This document shows positions 9,999 through 19,105 of a stretch of DNA of 64,000 nt, piece after piece. Location of the stretch: positions 744,001 to 808,000 of the forward strand of contig NZ_VKOG01000001.1 in assembly GCF_007474545.1 (NCBI RefSeq), given 5' to 3'. Source of the DNA: Chryseobacterium binzhouense. GTDB lineage: Bacteria; Bacteroidota; Bacteroidia; Flavobacteriales; Weeksellaceae. Numbering within the stretch: position 1 is the first letter of the stretch; every line of letters starts with the position of its first letter. A model generated the notes under the pieces. The model searched no databases and had not been told where the DNA came from. It saw only the letters and a list, made by a program, of their open reading frames with translations. Made by a program: the position numbers and the translations under genes.

Positions 9999-10020
9999 TT
10001 TTCTAACCGATTCTTTTTTA
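9984..10020 (+). terminator. Terminator overlapping the rhomboid stop codon
   Basis: A perfect stem of about 15 bp (core AGAATCGGTTAG with CTAACCGATTCT) around a TTTT loop is followed by a T tract. The TAG stop codon at 9996-9998 lies in the 5' arm. It may also act on the convergent minus-strand gene that ends at 10038. Confidence 0.85.
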
Positions 10021-10037
10021 TTGTAACTTTTTTTAGA

Positions 10038-10475
10038 TTATTTTCTAACAGTAGTAATTACTAGGGTTTTTGTCCCGTTTACTACATCTACTTTCGTAGA
10101 AGCAATCATATCAGCATAAATCATGGTCTCAGTATCTTTAAATTCGTAGCCTTCAATCATTACCGGAGTTTCTTTCGGAAGACCGTGCTGAGAATTATAC
10201 ATAGCAAGAGACATGATATCCAGAGTTCCTACATCTTTTTTAAATTTTACTTCAGCCAAACCATTGTCTGCCAGATAATCAAATTTTTTAAGGTTTTGAG
10301 GGATGTTTGCCTTTGTTTTGAAAACATTTACACTTTGCACAAATTCCTTGTGAGCGTCAAACATAGCAACCGTACCTACAGCATTATTGGAAATGGCAAA
10401 TTTTACATTAGAATTTTTTTGTGCAAAAACTGTTGCAGATGCACAAATAAGGATAGAATATAGAATTTTTTTCAT
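10038..10475 (-). CDS. Exported protein of unknown function
   Basis: This 145-residue protein has a clear signal peptide (MKKILYSILICASATVFAQ, cleavage likely after the AQ). The mature part of about 125 residues is lysine-rich and predicted beta/alpha mixed, with no family motif I recognise. There is no lipobox cysteine, so it is probably periplasmic or secreted. It has its own upstream AT-rich region (10476-10598) and converges on the rhomboid gene across the shared terminator. Confidence 0.7.
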   Translation of the reverse strand: MKKILYSILICASATVFAQKNSNVKFAISNNAVGTVAMFDAHKEFVQSVNVFKTKANIPQNLKKFDYLADNGLAEVKFKKDVGTLDIMSLAMYNSQHGLPKETPVMIEGYEFKDTETMIYADMIASTKVDVVNGTKTLVITTVRK

Positions 10476-10598
10476 AGTAAATAAAATAACTGTTAAAAAC
10501 TTGATAAATATACTTATTTTTTATAAAATTTCATTAAAAAAAATGAATAATTTAAGAATATTAAATAAATAGTTGGTTTTATTGATATTTAATCATAT

Positions 10599-12794
10599 TT
10601 ATATTTGTTCTCTTTTGTCTTTCTCTATGAACGTCTTTACCAGGTTTTTAAAATACTGGAATAGAAATGAGCTTACCAGTAAAATTATTCCTAATATTGT
10701 AAAAGCAATAATTCTTGACAGGTGATCCATTTGCCATACATCATAAACGTAAAGTTTTATAATGGTAATTCCCAGCAATGCAAAACCTATTTTAAGCCAT
10801 TCTTTTTGGTCCTTTTTTAAGCTTACATAAATAGCAATACAGGAAATTATTCCCCATATAATGGTCAGGTAAAGTATTCCAAAATGCTTTTCAAGAGGAG
10901 ATATTTCTGCAAAATTTACCGCATTCAGAAGAATATAAGATCTGCATAACTCAAAGCTTATCGTTGTAACGATGGTTAAAAATACAATCCATGATGAAAA
11001 TTCCTCTCTAAGAAAAGATGATTTTGGAATAATGCTTCTTAATAAAACAACAAAAGGTATGATGTATAGTAAATGTATGAAATAAAAATCTGAATCTATT
11101 TCCTTTCTGTAGACTGAATTCAAGAGTTGTGATGTGACCGCAAAAATAAGATAGAGAAACAAAAGAATGTAAATCAAAATTCTCTCAATATTTTTATCTG
11201 TATCAAGTTTTTTTCTAAATATTAACAGCAAGGTAAAAAAGACAAAACTGTACAAAAAACTATAAGTGTAAACTGCTGTTAAAGGCTGAGCAGAGATCTG
11301 GAAAATGATTTCAAAGAGAATGGCAAAATAAATTACTGCAAAAAACAGAATTTTAAAAAATCTTTCAAACAAAGAAACAGGATGTTTTTTGGGTGAATTG
11401 TTTTTAAACATTATCAGATTGAAAAAACAGCTTGCAATAACTACAAAACTGGTCAGAAATACAGGGTTAAAAACAACTATAAAGATTTTTTGATCTAAAT
11501 ATTTTGTCCACGTAATCATTTGTGAAATAATGACCATTGGAAATAGCACGTAAAAAAACAGCTTAAAAATGCGGTGATCAGTTTTTCTCCAGATGAATAG
11601 CAGAAGAGAGGCTTCTACAGCCCAAACACTGGTAATAATGTGAGTTTTAAATTCTAAAGCAATGGCTATGGTAAAAAGACTTATCGCAATACCTGAAAAT
11701 ATGGAATAGTTTCGGTCGGGTTTGTTATTTTTAAATTCTTTAAAGATAAAATAAAAGTTTATTACTGCAAAGCTGAAAGGAAATATGCTTAAAGGGCTGT
11801 AATTTAAAGTATTAAATAAATAAACGAGTCCGATAATACTCGAAAAATTGATGAAAATAAGCATAGCAATATCAGATACGATCAGTTTTTTAGACTTGAA
11901 GTAATTCTGTAAAGCAAACGCATAAAAAATAGTGTAGGTTATGATGTAGAAGATAATACTTTTAATATCAGGTTGATTTGCCGTCCAGAAATACAGATAA
12001 ACTGCAGTAAAGAAAAAAGCTATCCAGCCGACGCTTTTCCAGTTTTTTAAATAAACCATTATCAGCATTCCTGCATTCAGAAGTGTAAGATAGGTAAACA
12101 GGAAAATATAATTGCTTTGTCCGGTACTGATCATCAGTGGAGCCAGAAAACCGCCAAATAATGAAAATATAATTAAAGTTTCACTTTGATAACGGTAAGA
12201 CAGGACTATGGAAAGTATAGTAATAAAGCACGTAATAATAAATGCTGTGTTCTGTAAAAACAGATGGTACTCTCTGAATGCAATGGTAGTTGTAAAATAA
12301 AGAACAGCAATGCCTCCTCCGGTTATGATTGAAGCAAAAATTGTGTATTTCTTTCTGATAAAATGCGCGGCAATCATCAAAACCACTCCGGAAACAAAAC
12401 CTATTGCCGTTCTGCTGTTTTCGCCAACCCAGTTTTTATCAATGGCATATTTTACGAAATATCCTATACCTAAAACCAATGTGAAAATTCCGATTACGGT
12501 GAGAATATTCTGTTTTACAAAATCAAAAATAGGATTTATCCAGTCTTTCTCAGTAACAGGTATATCGGTTTCCTTATGTGCCGTATTTTGGTATAAATGA
12601 TCTTGTGCAGCTTGGTCTGAAAGAAAAATTTCTTCCGGAACATCATCTTTATCTGGTGTTATGCGTTTTTTCTTTTCATCTAATTCATCATTCAGTTCAG
12701 ATACCTTCTTTTCCAGAATCCCGATTTTTCTGTAGAGATTCAGATAAAAGACGATCATTAGAATGACTAAAATGATGAACCAAAGATTATTCAT
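10599..12794 (-). CDS. DUF2339 polytopic membrane protein
   Basis: This 731-residue protein starts with one membrane helix and a charged coiled stretch (about residues 22-45). After a linker, twenty or more hydrophobic helices follow. The FDFVKQNILTVIGIFTLVLG and GENSRTAIGFVSGV segments fit the DUF2339 family of predicted inner-membrane proteins. The function of that family is not established. It lies downstream of the thioesterase gene on the same strand with a 73-base gap, so the two may be co-transcribed. No clear terminator was seen after it. Confidence 0.82.
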   Translation of the reverse strand: MNNLWFIILVILMIVFYLNLYRKIGILEKKVSELNDELDEKKKRITPDKDDVPEEIFLSDQAAQDHLYQNTAHKETDIPVTEKDWINPIFDFVKQNILTVIGIFTLVLGIGYFVKYAIDKNWVGENSRTAIGFVSGVVLMIAAHFIRKKYTIFASIITGGGIAVLYFTTTIAFREYHLFLQNTAFIITCFITILSIVLSYRYQSETLIIFSLFGGFLAPLMISTGQSNYIFLFTYLTLLNAGMLIMVYLKNWKSVGWIAFFFTAVYLYFWTANQPDIKSIIFYIITYTIFYAFALQNYFKSKKLIVSDIAMLIFINFSSIIGLVYLFNTLNYSPLSIFPFSFAVINFYFIFKEFKNNKPDRNYSIFSGIAISLFTIAIALEFKTHIITSVWAVEASLLLFIWRKTDHRIFKLFFYVLFPMVIISQMITWTKYLDQKIFIVVFNPVFLTSFVVIASCFFNLIMFKNNSPKKHPVSLFERFFKILFFAVIYFAILFEIIFQISAQPLTAVYTYSFLYSFVFFTLLLIFRKKLDTDKNIERILIYILLFLYLIFAVTSQLLNSVYRKEIDSDFYFIHLLYIIPFVVLLRSIIPKSSFLREEFSSWIVFLTIVTTISFELCRSYILLNAVNFAEISPLEKHFGILYLTIIWGIISCIAIYVSLKKDQKEWLKIGFALLGITIIKLYVYDVWQMDHLSRIIAFTILGIILLVSSFLFQYFKNLVKTFIEKDKREQI

Positions 12795-12867
12795 GAACTG
12801 GATTTAAAACCAAATATAGACAAATTTGTTCTTTGAAGTTATACAATTCCGGCATTGTATTTTTTAA

Positions 12868-13299
12868 TCACTCTTTCCAGTTCTTTTCAATCAGTTTCAT
12901 AAGAAAGTCGGGACATTTGATGATTTTGCTGTTTTCTGCATTCAGAAAAAAAAGAGTAGTAGAAGCCTCTGTAATTTTTATTTTTTCCTCATTGTAGATT
13001 TCATATTCAAACTCAATTCTCACTCCCGGAATTTTTTTCAAGTAAGTATGGACTTCCAATTTCTGATCGTATAATGCTGGTTTTAAATACTTAATTTTAT
13101 AATCTGAAACCGGAAGCCAGATTCCCTGTTTTTCAATTTCATCATACGAGATTCCTATGCTCCGGAAAAGCTCTACCCTCCCGAGTTCGAAGTAGGTTGC
13201 GTAATTTCCGTAATATACATATTTCATGGGGTCTGTTTCTGCGTAACGTACTCTTAATGAGTGTGTTGAGTGTATCATTCGAAGTGGTAAATTATTCAT
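12868..13299 (-). CDS. Acyl-CoA thioesterase, hotdog fold (YbgC/4-hydroxybenzoyl-CoA type)
   Basis: This 143-residue single-domain hotdog thioesterase carries the signature RVRYAETDPMKYVYYGNYATY (about residues 17-37, catalytic Asp in ETDPM) and FELGRVELFR, as in the YbgC/FadM branch. It should hydrolyse acyl-CoA thioesters in the cytoplasm; chain length cannot be read from the sequence. It is transcribed divergently from dnaA. A thioesterase beside dnaA is an arrangement I recall from related genomes, but I could not check that. Confidence 0.88.
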   Translation of the reverse strand: MNNLPLRMIHSTHSLRVRYAETDPMKYVYYGNYATYFELGRVELFRSIGISYDEIEKQGIWLPVSDYKIKYLKPALYDQKLEVHTYLKKIPGVRIEFEYEIYNEEKIKITEASTTLFFLNAENSKIIKCPDFLMKLIEKNWKE

Positions 13300-13414
13300 A
13301 CAAATATATTTTTAAATAATCAATATGAGAAATATTTTTTTTTGAAAATAAAAAATTAGACCTTTGTCTTCCTTCTAAAAACGAATAATCATAGTATAAA
13401 TCAGGGCATAAAAT

Positions 13415-14869
13415 ATGGATGAAAATTTAATGATGGTTTGGCAGAAATGCCTTCAGTTTATGCGGGATAATCTTAACGCAGCCGAAGACAATTCTGATCT
13501 TAAAAAGCTTGAAAAATCGTTTGATTTACTGTTCGATAAAGTTCAGCCGATTTCATTGGTTGAGAATAATCTTACGTTGATGGTTCCGAGCGATTTCTAT
13601 AAAGAATATATTGAAGATAATTATCTGTCATTGCTTTCTGCTGCCCTGAAGAAAAACATTGGCAAAGGAGTGAAACTTTGGTATTCTGTGATGGAAAACA
13701 AACCGGCAGGTCTGGAAAAACCTGTTACGATGAATATGAAGGGGAAATCTGTTCCTACGCCAAAGGTTCAGGAAACTATGCCACAGGGTTTTTCATCCAA
13801 TATTGTCAATCCTTTTGTTGTGCCTGGAATTAAAAAAGTAAATATTGATTCTAATCTTAAGGCTGATTTTTCGTTTGATAACTATGTAGAAGGTGAAAGT
13901 AATAAATTTGCGGCAACTGTAGCAAAATCAATTGCTAAAAGACCCGGAGCAACAGCTTTCAATCCATTATTTTTATACGGAGGTTATGGAGTAGGGAAGA
14001 CGCACTTGGGTCAGGCTGTAGGATTGGAAGTAAAAAGTCAGTTTCCGGATAAGGTGGTGCTTTATCTTTCTTCAGAAAAATTTATACAGCAGTTTATTTC
14101 AGCAGCAAAAGCCCATAAACAGACAGAGTTTGCTAATTTTTACCAAATGGTGGATGTTCTGATTATTGATGATATTCAGTTCCTTTCGGGGAAATCTGCA
14201 ACACAGGACAGTTTCTTCCACATTTTTGATTATCTGCACCAAAACGGAAAACAGATTATTCTTACATCAGATAAGGCTCCTGTTGACATTATGGATATTC
14301 AGGACAGAATTGTTTCCCGATTCAAATGGGGACTTTCTGCGGAAATTAAATCTCCGGATCTTGAAACAAGAAAGAAAATTATTGAAGATAAACTGAGCCG
14401 TGACGGAATTGTACTCACAGAAGATATGCTGGATTTTCTTGCTTCGGAAGCCAAAACCAATGTAAGAGAGCTTATTGGGGTCATTAATTCTGTAATTGCG
14501 TATTCTACGATTTACAAATCTGATCTAAGCTTGGAGTTGTTGAAAGAAACAATCAATAAAATTGCAGCCAATCAGAAGAAAATTATCAATATTCCTTACA
14601 TTCAGGAAGTGGTTTGTGATTATTTCGGAATTAAAAGAGAACAGCTTTTATCTAAAACCAGAAAAAGAGAAATCGCTCTTCCAAGACAATTGGCAATGTA
14701 TTTTGCAAAAGAGTTTACCAATGCAACATTCACCAAGATTGGTGAAGAAATGGGCGGTAAAGACCATTCTACTGTGATGTATGCCTGCGAAACTATTAAA
14801 GATGTTTCTAAAATTGATAAGGAGGTAAAGAAGTATGTGAAAGAACTTACTGAAAAGATAAAAAGCTGA
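13415..14869 (+). CDS. dnaA: Chromosomal replication initiator DnaA
   Basis: This 484-residue protein has all four DnaA regions. Domain I is residues 1-90, a linker with low conservation is about 95-145, and the AAA+ domain has Walker A GGYGVGKTH (189-197), Walker B LIIDDIQFL and the sensor/arginine-finger region DRIVSRFKWGL. The C-terminal DNA-binding domain carries GGKDHSTVMYACETI. It binds DnaA boxes and melts the origin. Domain spacing is normal. No cluster of DnaA boxes and no dnaN lies next to it, so this locus does not show an origin. It ends at a terminator at 14890. Confidence 0.96.
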   Translation: MDENLMMVWQKCLQFMRDNLNAAEDNSDLKKLEKSFDLLFDKVQPISLVENNLTLMVPSDFYKEYIEDNYLSLLSAALKKNIGKGVKLWYSVMENKPAGLEKPVTMNMKGKSVPTPKVQETMPQGFSSNIVNPFVVPGIKKVNIDSNLKADFSFDNYVEGESNKFAATVAKSIAKRPGATAFNPLFLYGGYGVGKTHLGQAVGLEVKSQFPDKVVLYLSSEKFIQQFISAAKAHKQTEFANFYQMVDVLIIDDIQFLSGKSATQDSFFHIFDYLHQNGKQIILTSDKAPVDIMDIQDRIVSRFKWGLSAEIKSPDLETRKKIIEDKLSRDGIVLTEDMLDFLASEAKTNVRELIGVINSVIAYSTIYKSDLSLELLKETINKIAANQKKIINIPYIQEVVCDYFGIKREQLLSKTRKREIALPRQLAMYFAKEFTNATFTKIGEEMGGKDHSTVMYACETIKDVSKIDKEVKKYVKELTEKIKS

Positions 14870-14889
14870 TTGCTTTTTTGCAGATATAT

Positions 14890-14922
14890 AAAAATGGAGG
14901 ATAAGATTATTCTCCATTTTTT
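14890..14922 (+). terminator. Terminator after dnaA
   Basis: A 10-bp stem (AAAAATGGAG with CTCCATTTTT), extended by further A-T pairs inside the loop, ends in a T-rich tract 20 bases after the dnaA stop codon. Confidence 0.75.
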
Positions 14923-14963
14923 ATTTAGTTTTGTGTTCAATTAGTTTTAATAAATTTTTTTCA

Positions 14964-15425
14964 ATGAAAATTTTAATGGTCTGCCTTGGGAATATATGCA
15001 GAAGTCCGCTTGCCGAAGGAATCTTAAAATCTAAACTTCTTGATAATTTTGAAGTACACTCCGCAGGAACAATCAATATGCATGAAGGAAGCAATCCAGA
15101 TAAAAGATCTGTTGAAATTGCGTCTAAAAACGGAATTAATATATCAGACCAATGCTCAAGACCTATTAATCCGGAAGATTTGGATTATTATGATAAAATT
15201 TACTGCATGGATAAAAAAAATCTGCAGGACGTACTTTCTCTGGCTAAAAATGAACAGCAAAGAAACAAGATAAGTTTATTAATGCATGGCTTAAATCTTG
15301 AACAATATCCTGATGAAGTGCCGGATCCTTATTGGAGCGAGGCAGAAGGTTTTGAGAAAGTTTTTCTTCAGATTAATGATGCCTGTGAAATTATTTCAAA
15401 AAAACTTATCCGATCTCAGCTTTAA
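14964..15425 (+). CDS. Low-molecular-weight protein-tyrosine phosphatase
   Basis: I chose the start at 14964 because the family begins at MKILMVCLGNICRSP, where the P-loop CX5R (Cys7, Arg13) is; an in-frame ATG at 14931 would add 11 residues that lie in the dnaA-terminator spacer. The protein then has 153 residues, normal for the family. The C-terminal general-acid loop is DEVPDPYWSEAEGFEKV. It dephosphorylates phosphotyrosine in the cytoplasm; in bacteria such enzymes often counter envelope or capsule tyrosine kinases, but no such kinase is in this window. Confidence 0.9.
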   Translation: MKILMVCLGNICRSPLAEGILKSKLLDNFEVHSAGTINMHEGSNPDKRSVEIASKNGINISDQCSRPINPEDLDYYDKIYCMDKKNLQDVLSLAKNEQQRNKISLLMHGLNLEQYPDEVPDPYWSEAEGFEKVFLQINDACEIISKKLIRSQL

Positions 15426-15451
15426 TTTTAATCTTGTTATAAGCCATAATT

Positions 15452-16165
15452 ATGTTATTTTTAATTCCAGCATATCTTTCAGAAAATACTTCTGTTAATC
15501 ATTTTGCACCGGTCATCAAAGATTATATCATGCAGACCGATTATTTTTTCGTGGAAAATGAAAAAACAGCAAGAAAAGTAGTTAAATTTTTTGCTCCCGA
15601 AAAAAAGCAGGCAGATCTTAAGCTTTTTCTTTTAGATAAATACACAGAGAATTCAGACATAAAAGAAGCGCAGCAACTGATGCTTCAGGGACAGGATTTC
15701 GGTCTGCTTTCAGAAGCCGGGCTTCCGTGTATTGCAGATCCGGGAAATTTGATGGTGAAATGGTGTCACGAGAAAAATATCAGGGTGATTCCTATTTCAG
15801 GACCTTCATCTATTATTTTGGCTTTAATTTCCAGTGGTTTTAATGGGCAGGAATTTACTTTTAACGGATATCTCCCTATTGATAAATCAGAAAAGAAGAA
15901 GCAGATCCTCCATTTGGAAAGTTTGGTTCAGAAAACAGGATATTCACAGATTTTCATGGAAACTCCGTATCGGAATAATCAGCTTTTGGAAGATTTGGTT
16001 AAATTTTTATCACCGAATACCAAGCTTTGTATAGCAGCCAATATTAATGATCCTGAACAGGAAATGATTAAGACAAAAACGATAAAGGAATGGCAGAAAC
16101 AAAAGCCTGAACTTCACAAAATCCCGGCTGTATTTGTATTGGGAAATAATTTTAACAACTATTAA
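15452..16165 (+). CDS. SAM-dependent methyltransferase, tetrapyrrole methylase/RsmI-like
   Basis: This 237-residue protein belongs to the tetrapyrrole-methylase (RsmI-like) superfamily. Visible are LSEAGLPCIADPG (about residues 88-100), the NIRVIPISGPSSIILALISSGF stretch split by GPS (SAM site), and FNGYLPIDKSEKKKQI, equivalent to the GFLP region of RsmI. RsmI 2'-O-methylates cytidine 1402 of 16S rRNA. This copy is shorter than full-length RsmI (about 280 residues), so it may be a family relative with another substrate. It follows the phosphatase with a 26-base gap. Confidence 0.82.
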   Translation: MLFLIPAYLSENTSVNHFAPVIKDYIMQTDYFFVENEKTARKVVKFFAPEKKQADLKLFLLDKYTENSDIKEAQQLMLQGQDFGLLSEAGLPCIADPGNLMVKWCHEKNIRVIPISGPSSIILALISSGFNGQEFTFNGYLPIDKSEKKKQILHLESLVQKTGYSQIFMETPYRNNQLLEDLVKFLSPNTKLCIAANINDPEQEMIKTKTIKEWQKQKPELHKIPAVFVLGNNFNNY

Positions 16166-16219
16166 CATTCATTTTGCATTATTCTTGTCTTATCACGGCA
16201 TAACCAAAATCAAAATATT

Positions 16220-16600
16220 ATGTCAGAAAAAAGATTAGCAGGAATCTGGATGGATAGCCGCAAAGCTGTTGTTGTTAAAAATCATGATGCTCAAAATGCT
16301 TTTAAGTTCTTTTTGTGCAGTCCTGTAGAAGCAGTTGTGCAGCACGGTAATTCGAGTGAAAACGCAGGAAATAATGCCGAACAGACCAATAAAGCCAAAT
16401 TTTTTAAAGAAATTGAACATCTTCTGATTAATTCCGAAGAAGTTTATATTACAGGACCGGGAAATATTCAGGAAGAGTTTAAGCATTATCTGCATGACAC
16501 GGCACAATTTAAAGACCTTAATGTTACGCTGGATACAGCGCAGCAAATGTCAGATGAGCAGGTTTTAGAAACGGTAAAAAATCATTTTAATGCTTCTTAG
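16220..16600 (+). CDS. Small conserved protein, possibly release-factor-like fold
   Basis: This 126-residue cytoplasmic protein has no signal peptide. It begins KRLAGIWMDSRKAVVVK, continues with KAKFFKEIEHLLINSEEVYITGP cut by short turns, and ends with a LNVTLDTAQQMSDEQVLETVK helix. The pattern of an N-terminal strand with W-D/S-x-x-x-A followed by a helix, the GPGNIQEEF turn and a final strand-helix is reminiscent of the third domain of eRF1-type proteins seen in some bacterial families. I rate this weakly. Its convergent neighbour is separated by a bidirectional terminator. Confidence 0.6.
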   Translation: MSEKRLAGIWMDSRKAVVVKNHDAQNAFKFFLCSPVEAVVQHGNSSENAGNNAEQTNKAKFFKEIEHLLINSEEVYITGPGNIQEEFKHYLHDTAQFKDLNVTLDTAQQMSDEQVLETVKNHFNAS

Positions 16601-16611
16601 CTCCACAAATA

Positions 16612-16647
16612 AAAAATCCGAATCTAATTTTTATGATTCGGATTTTT
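16612..16647. terminator. Bidirectional terminator between convergent genes
   Basis: A 13-bp perfect stem (AAAAATCCGAATC with GATTCGGATTTTT) closes a 10-base loop, with A and T runs on the two sides. It serves the small gene ending at 16600 (+) and the metallophosphoesterase ending at 16656 (-). Confidence 0.85.
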
Positions 16648-16655
16648 GCTGAATA

Positions 16656-17861
16656 TTACGCAAGTTCCAGAAGGGTAATTTCTGGTAGAACACCTACTCG
16701 TCCAGGATAGCCAAGGACTCCGAAACCTCTGTTAACATACAGTAATTTCCCTTCACTTTCGTACAAATCTGCCCATTTCGGATACCGATACTGTACAGGT
16801 GACCATTTTATATTTTTTAAATCTAATCCAAACTGCATTCCGTGTGTGTGTCCGGATAAAGTTAAGTGAATATTGGAAGGGTGCTTTTTCACAACAAAAT
16901 CAAAATGGGTAGGGTCGTGGCTCATCAATATTTTTGCAGCTTTTACAGGAACATTTTCCAAAGCATCATCAAGCCTGCCAAATTGCGGAAAGGGCTTTAA
17001 TCCCCAATTTTCAACTCCTAATATATAAAGTTTTTCGCCGTTCTTATCAATAATTCTATGCTCATTACGAAGCATATCAAATCCTGCTTCTTTTTGGTAA
17101 TCGATAAGGGTCTGTAGATTGTTTTTCTTTTCATCAAGAGATTTCCAGGTAACATAATCACCGTAATCGTGATTTCCCAAAACAGAAAACTTACCGTCTT
17201 TTGCCGAAATTTTTGAAAAAAGCTGAATAAATGGTTTAAACTCATCTGCAACATTATTCACCATATCTCCGGTGAATAAAACCAAATCGGGTTTCTGTTC
17301 GTTAATTAAATCAATAGCATGAGCTAATTTATTTGGGTCATTAAAACTTCCGCTGTGAACATCCGAAATCTGAATGATTTTATATCCTTTGAAACTTTTC
17401 GGAAGATTGGCAATCTTTACTCTTACTTTTCGCACTTTGTGGCGGTATTTACCAAAAGCTGCTCCATCAATAAATAATGCAGAAAGCACTCCTCCTAATC
17501 CGAGTCCCATTAAACTTAAAAACTTTCTTCTTTCAGGGAAGAAATTTTCTGATTCACGGGTAAATCCTACAAGATAGCTTCCGATTCTGAAAATGTCATC
17601 TACCAGAAGAAATAAAATAACAAATAACTTAGGAATTATAAACACCAGAAACAAAATACTGATAATGTGTGCTCTGGTTGCATCGCGGTCGCTTCTCTGG
17701 AAATTCAGAATTTCATAGGTGAAAAGTCCATAAATGATAAGGTAGAGGAGAATATAACTCCATCGGATCCATGAATTATCGGTTAATGTTCTGATTGCCT
17801 GATAAACGTAGATTTCCAGAAGAATAAAAATTCCGGTAATAATCAAAAAGTTTCTTTGCAT
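16656..17861 (-). CDS. Membrane-anchored metallophosphoesterase
   Basis: I prefer the start at 17861 (MQRNFLI), giving 401 residues. The longer reading from 17885 would place its first codons inside the terminator of the upstream gene. Three to four membrane helices fill the first 110 residues, then a calcineurin-like phosphoesterase domain shows ISDVHSG (near residue 167), FTGDMVNN, VLGNHDYGDY (near 230), MSHDPTH and LSGHTHGMQFG (near 338). All metal-binding motifs are present. Related proteins act on phospholipids or UDP-diacylglucosamine, but the substrate here is not determined. Confidence 0.88.
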   Translation of the reverse strand: MQRNFLIITGIFILLEIYVYQAIRTLTDNSWIRWSYILLYLIIYGLFTYEILNFQRSDRDATRAHIISILFLVFIIPKLFVILFLLVDDIFRIGSYLVGFTRESENFFPERRKFLSLMGLGLGGVLSALFIDGAAFGKYRHKVRKVRVKIANLPKSFKGYKIIQISDVHSGSFNDPNKLAHAIDLINEQKPDLVLFTGDMVNNVADEFKPFIQLFSKISAKDGKFSVLGNHDYGDYVTWKSLDEKKNNLQTLIDYQKEAGFDMLRNEHRIIDKNGEKLYILGVENWGLKPFPQFGRLDDALENVPVKAAKILMSHDPTHFDFVVKKHPSNIHLTLSGHTHGMQFGLDLKNIKWSPVQYRYPKWADLYESEGKLLYVNRGFGVLGYPGRVGVLPEITLLELA

Positions 17862-17873
17862 ACAATAAATTCT

Positions 17874-17908
17874 ATAAAAAAGCACAAAAGAATAACTTCC
17901 TTTGTGCT
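17874..17908 (-). terminator. Terminator downstream of the ketoacyl-ACP synthase III gene
   Basis: On the minus strand AGCACAAAG pairs with CTTTTGTGCT and is followed by a T run (the A run at 17876-17880 on the plus strand). It lies between the synthase (stop at 17938) and the metallophosphoesterase (start at 17861). Confidence 0.7.
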
Positions 17909-17937
17909 GCTTTATCTTTAATTAATAAATATATATT

Positions 17938-19005
17938 CTAAGGAAATTTGTAAACAATCGCATTGATGTTCATTCCTGCACCAACAGAAGCCATCACGAT
18001 GTTGCCTTTATCTTTAAACGAATGACCGTCCATTTTTCCTTTAATTATCAAATCAAACATGGTAGGAATAGTCGCAACCGAAGAATTGCCAAACTCCTGA
18101 ATCGTCATTGGAGAAATAGAGTGATCATAATTTTTTATATCATAAAGCTTGTGAAGTCTTTCGATCATCGCATAATCCATTTTTGCATTAGCCTGATGAA
18201 TAAGAATTTTATCAATATCAGTAATAGAAAGCTGCGCATCATCAATGGTTTCCTTTATTGCAGGAGGAACATTTTTCAGAGCGTACTCATAAATTTTTCT
18301 TCCCATCATTCTGATATATACACTTCCATCATTGAACTCCTTATTCAGAGAGCAGCCGTTTCTGAGATATTCAAGCTCAGGACCATTGTCGCAAATCGTA
18401 TTATGGGCAATGATTCCTACATTTTCCTGTTCTGTAGCCTGTACAACAACAGCGCCTGCTCCGTCTGCAAAAATCATTTTATTTCGGTCGTAAGGATCTG
18501 TCACACGGCTTAATGTTTCCGAGCCAACTACCAAAATTGTTTTTGCGGCTTTTGCTTTGATTAGCTGATCAGCCAGTATCATAGATTCAACCCATCCCGG
18601 ACAACCGAAAATCATATCATAAGTGATGCATTTTCTGTTTTTTATTCCTAAATGATTTTTTACTCTTGCTGCCATATTAGGCATAAAATTAGTTGCTCCG
18701 CTTATGCTTACTTCTCCAAAGTTGCTTGCATAAATGATATAATCCAAATCTTCACCATCAATATTCGCATCTTCCAAAGCTATTTTAGCTGCTTCATATC
18801 CGATTTTTGAGTTAGAAAGATCATCTTCAATAAATCTTCTGTTTTCTATTTCCGTAATTTCTACAAATTTCGAAATGGTTTCTTCAGCAGGCTTGTCAAT
18901 CTTCAGCCCATCTTCTGTATAGAACTCTGAATCTAAGAAAAAATCTCTTCCGATAACTCTGTTCGGAAGATAAGATCCGGAACCTATAATGATTGTATTC
19001 GGCAT
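17938..19005 (-). CDS. 3-oxoacyl-ACP synthase III family protein
   Basis: This 355-residue thiolase-fold enzyme is of the FabH type. The catalytic triad is visible: Cys135 in FGCPGW, His in ILIHQANAKMD and Asn in QEFGNSSVATIP. KASIII enzymes condense an acyl-CoA with malonyl-ACP and so start fatty acid or polyketide chains. The residues around the cysteine (FGCPGWVES) differ from the usual FabH pattern (A-A-C-A/S-G-F), so this is likely an accessory paralogue rather than the housekeeping FabH. No other lipid genes adjoin it. It is divergent from the membrane-protein/ubiE/porT transcript. Confidence 0.85.
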   Translation of the reverse strand: MPNTIIIGSGSYLPNRVIGRDFFLDSEFYTEDGLKIDKPAEETISKFVEITEIENRRFIEDDLSNSKIGYEAAKIALEDANIDGEDLDYIIYASNFGEVSISGATNFMPNMAARVKNHLGIKNRKCITYDMIFGCPGWVESMILADQLIKAKAAKTILVVGSETLSRVTDPYDRNKMIFADGAGAVVVQATEQENVGIIAHNTICDNGPELEYLRNGCSLNKEFNDGSVYIRMMGRKIYEYALKNVPPAIKETIDDAQLSITDIDKILIHQANAKMDYAMIERLHKLYDIKNYDHSISPMTIQEFGNSSVATIPTMFDLIIKGKMDGHSFKDKGNIVMASVGAGMNINAIVYKFP

Positions 19006-19105
19006 TCGTTTGTATAATTTTTTAAAGATGCAAAGTTAATAATTAATATTAATAAGAAAGAATTAAAAATATTATTAAATTTGCAAAAATTGTTTCAGAC
19101 AATCT

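Noticed and set aside
9338-10020. Second gene overlapping the rhomboid gene on the minus strand.
   Set aside because: No motifs, and the forward frame has complete rhomboid catalytic residues.
13300-13414. Region before dnaA as a possible origin of replication.
   Set aside because: No DnaA-box cluster was found; it is AT-rich but so is every intergenic region here. No dnaN or gidA-type neighbours.
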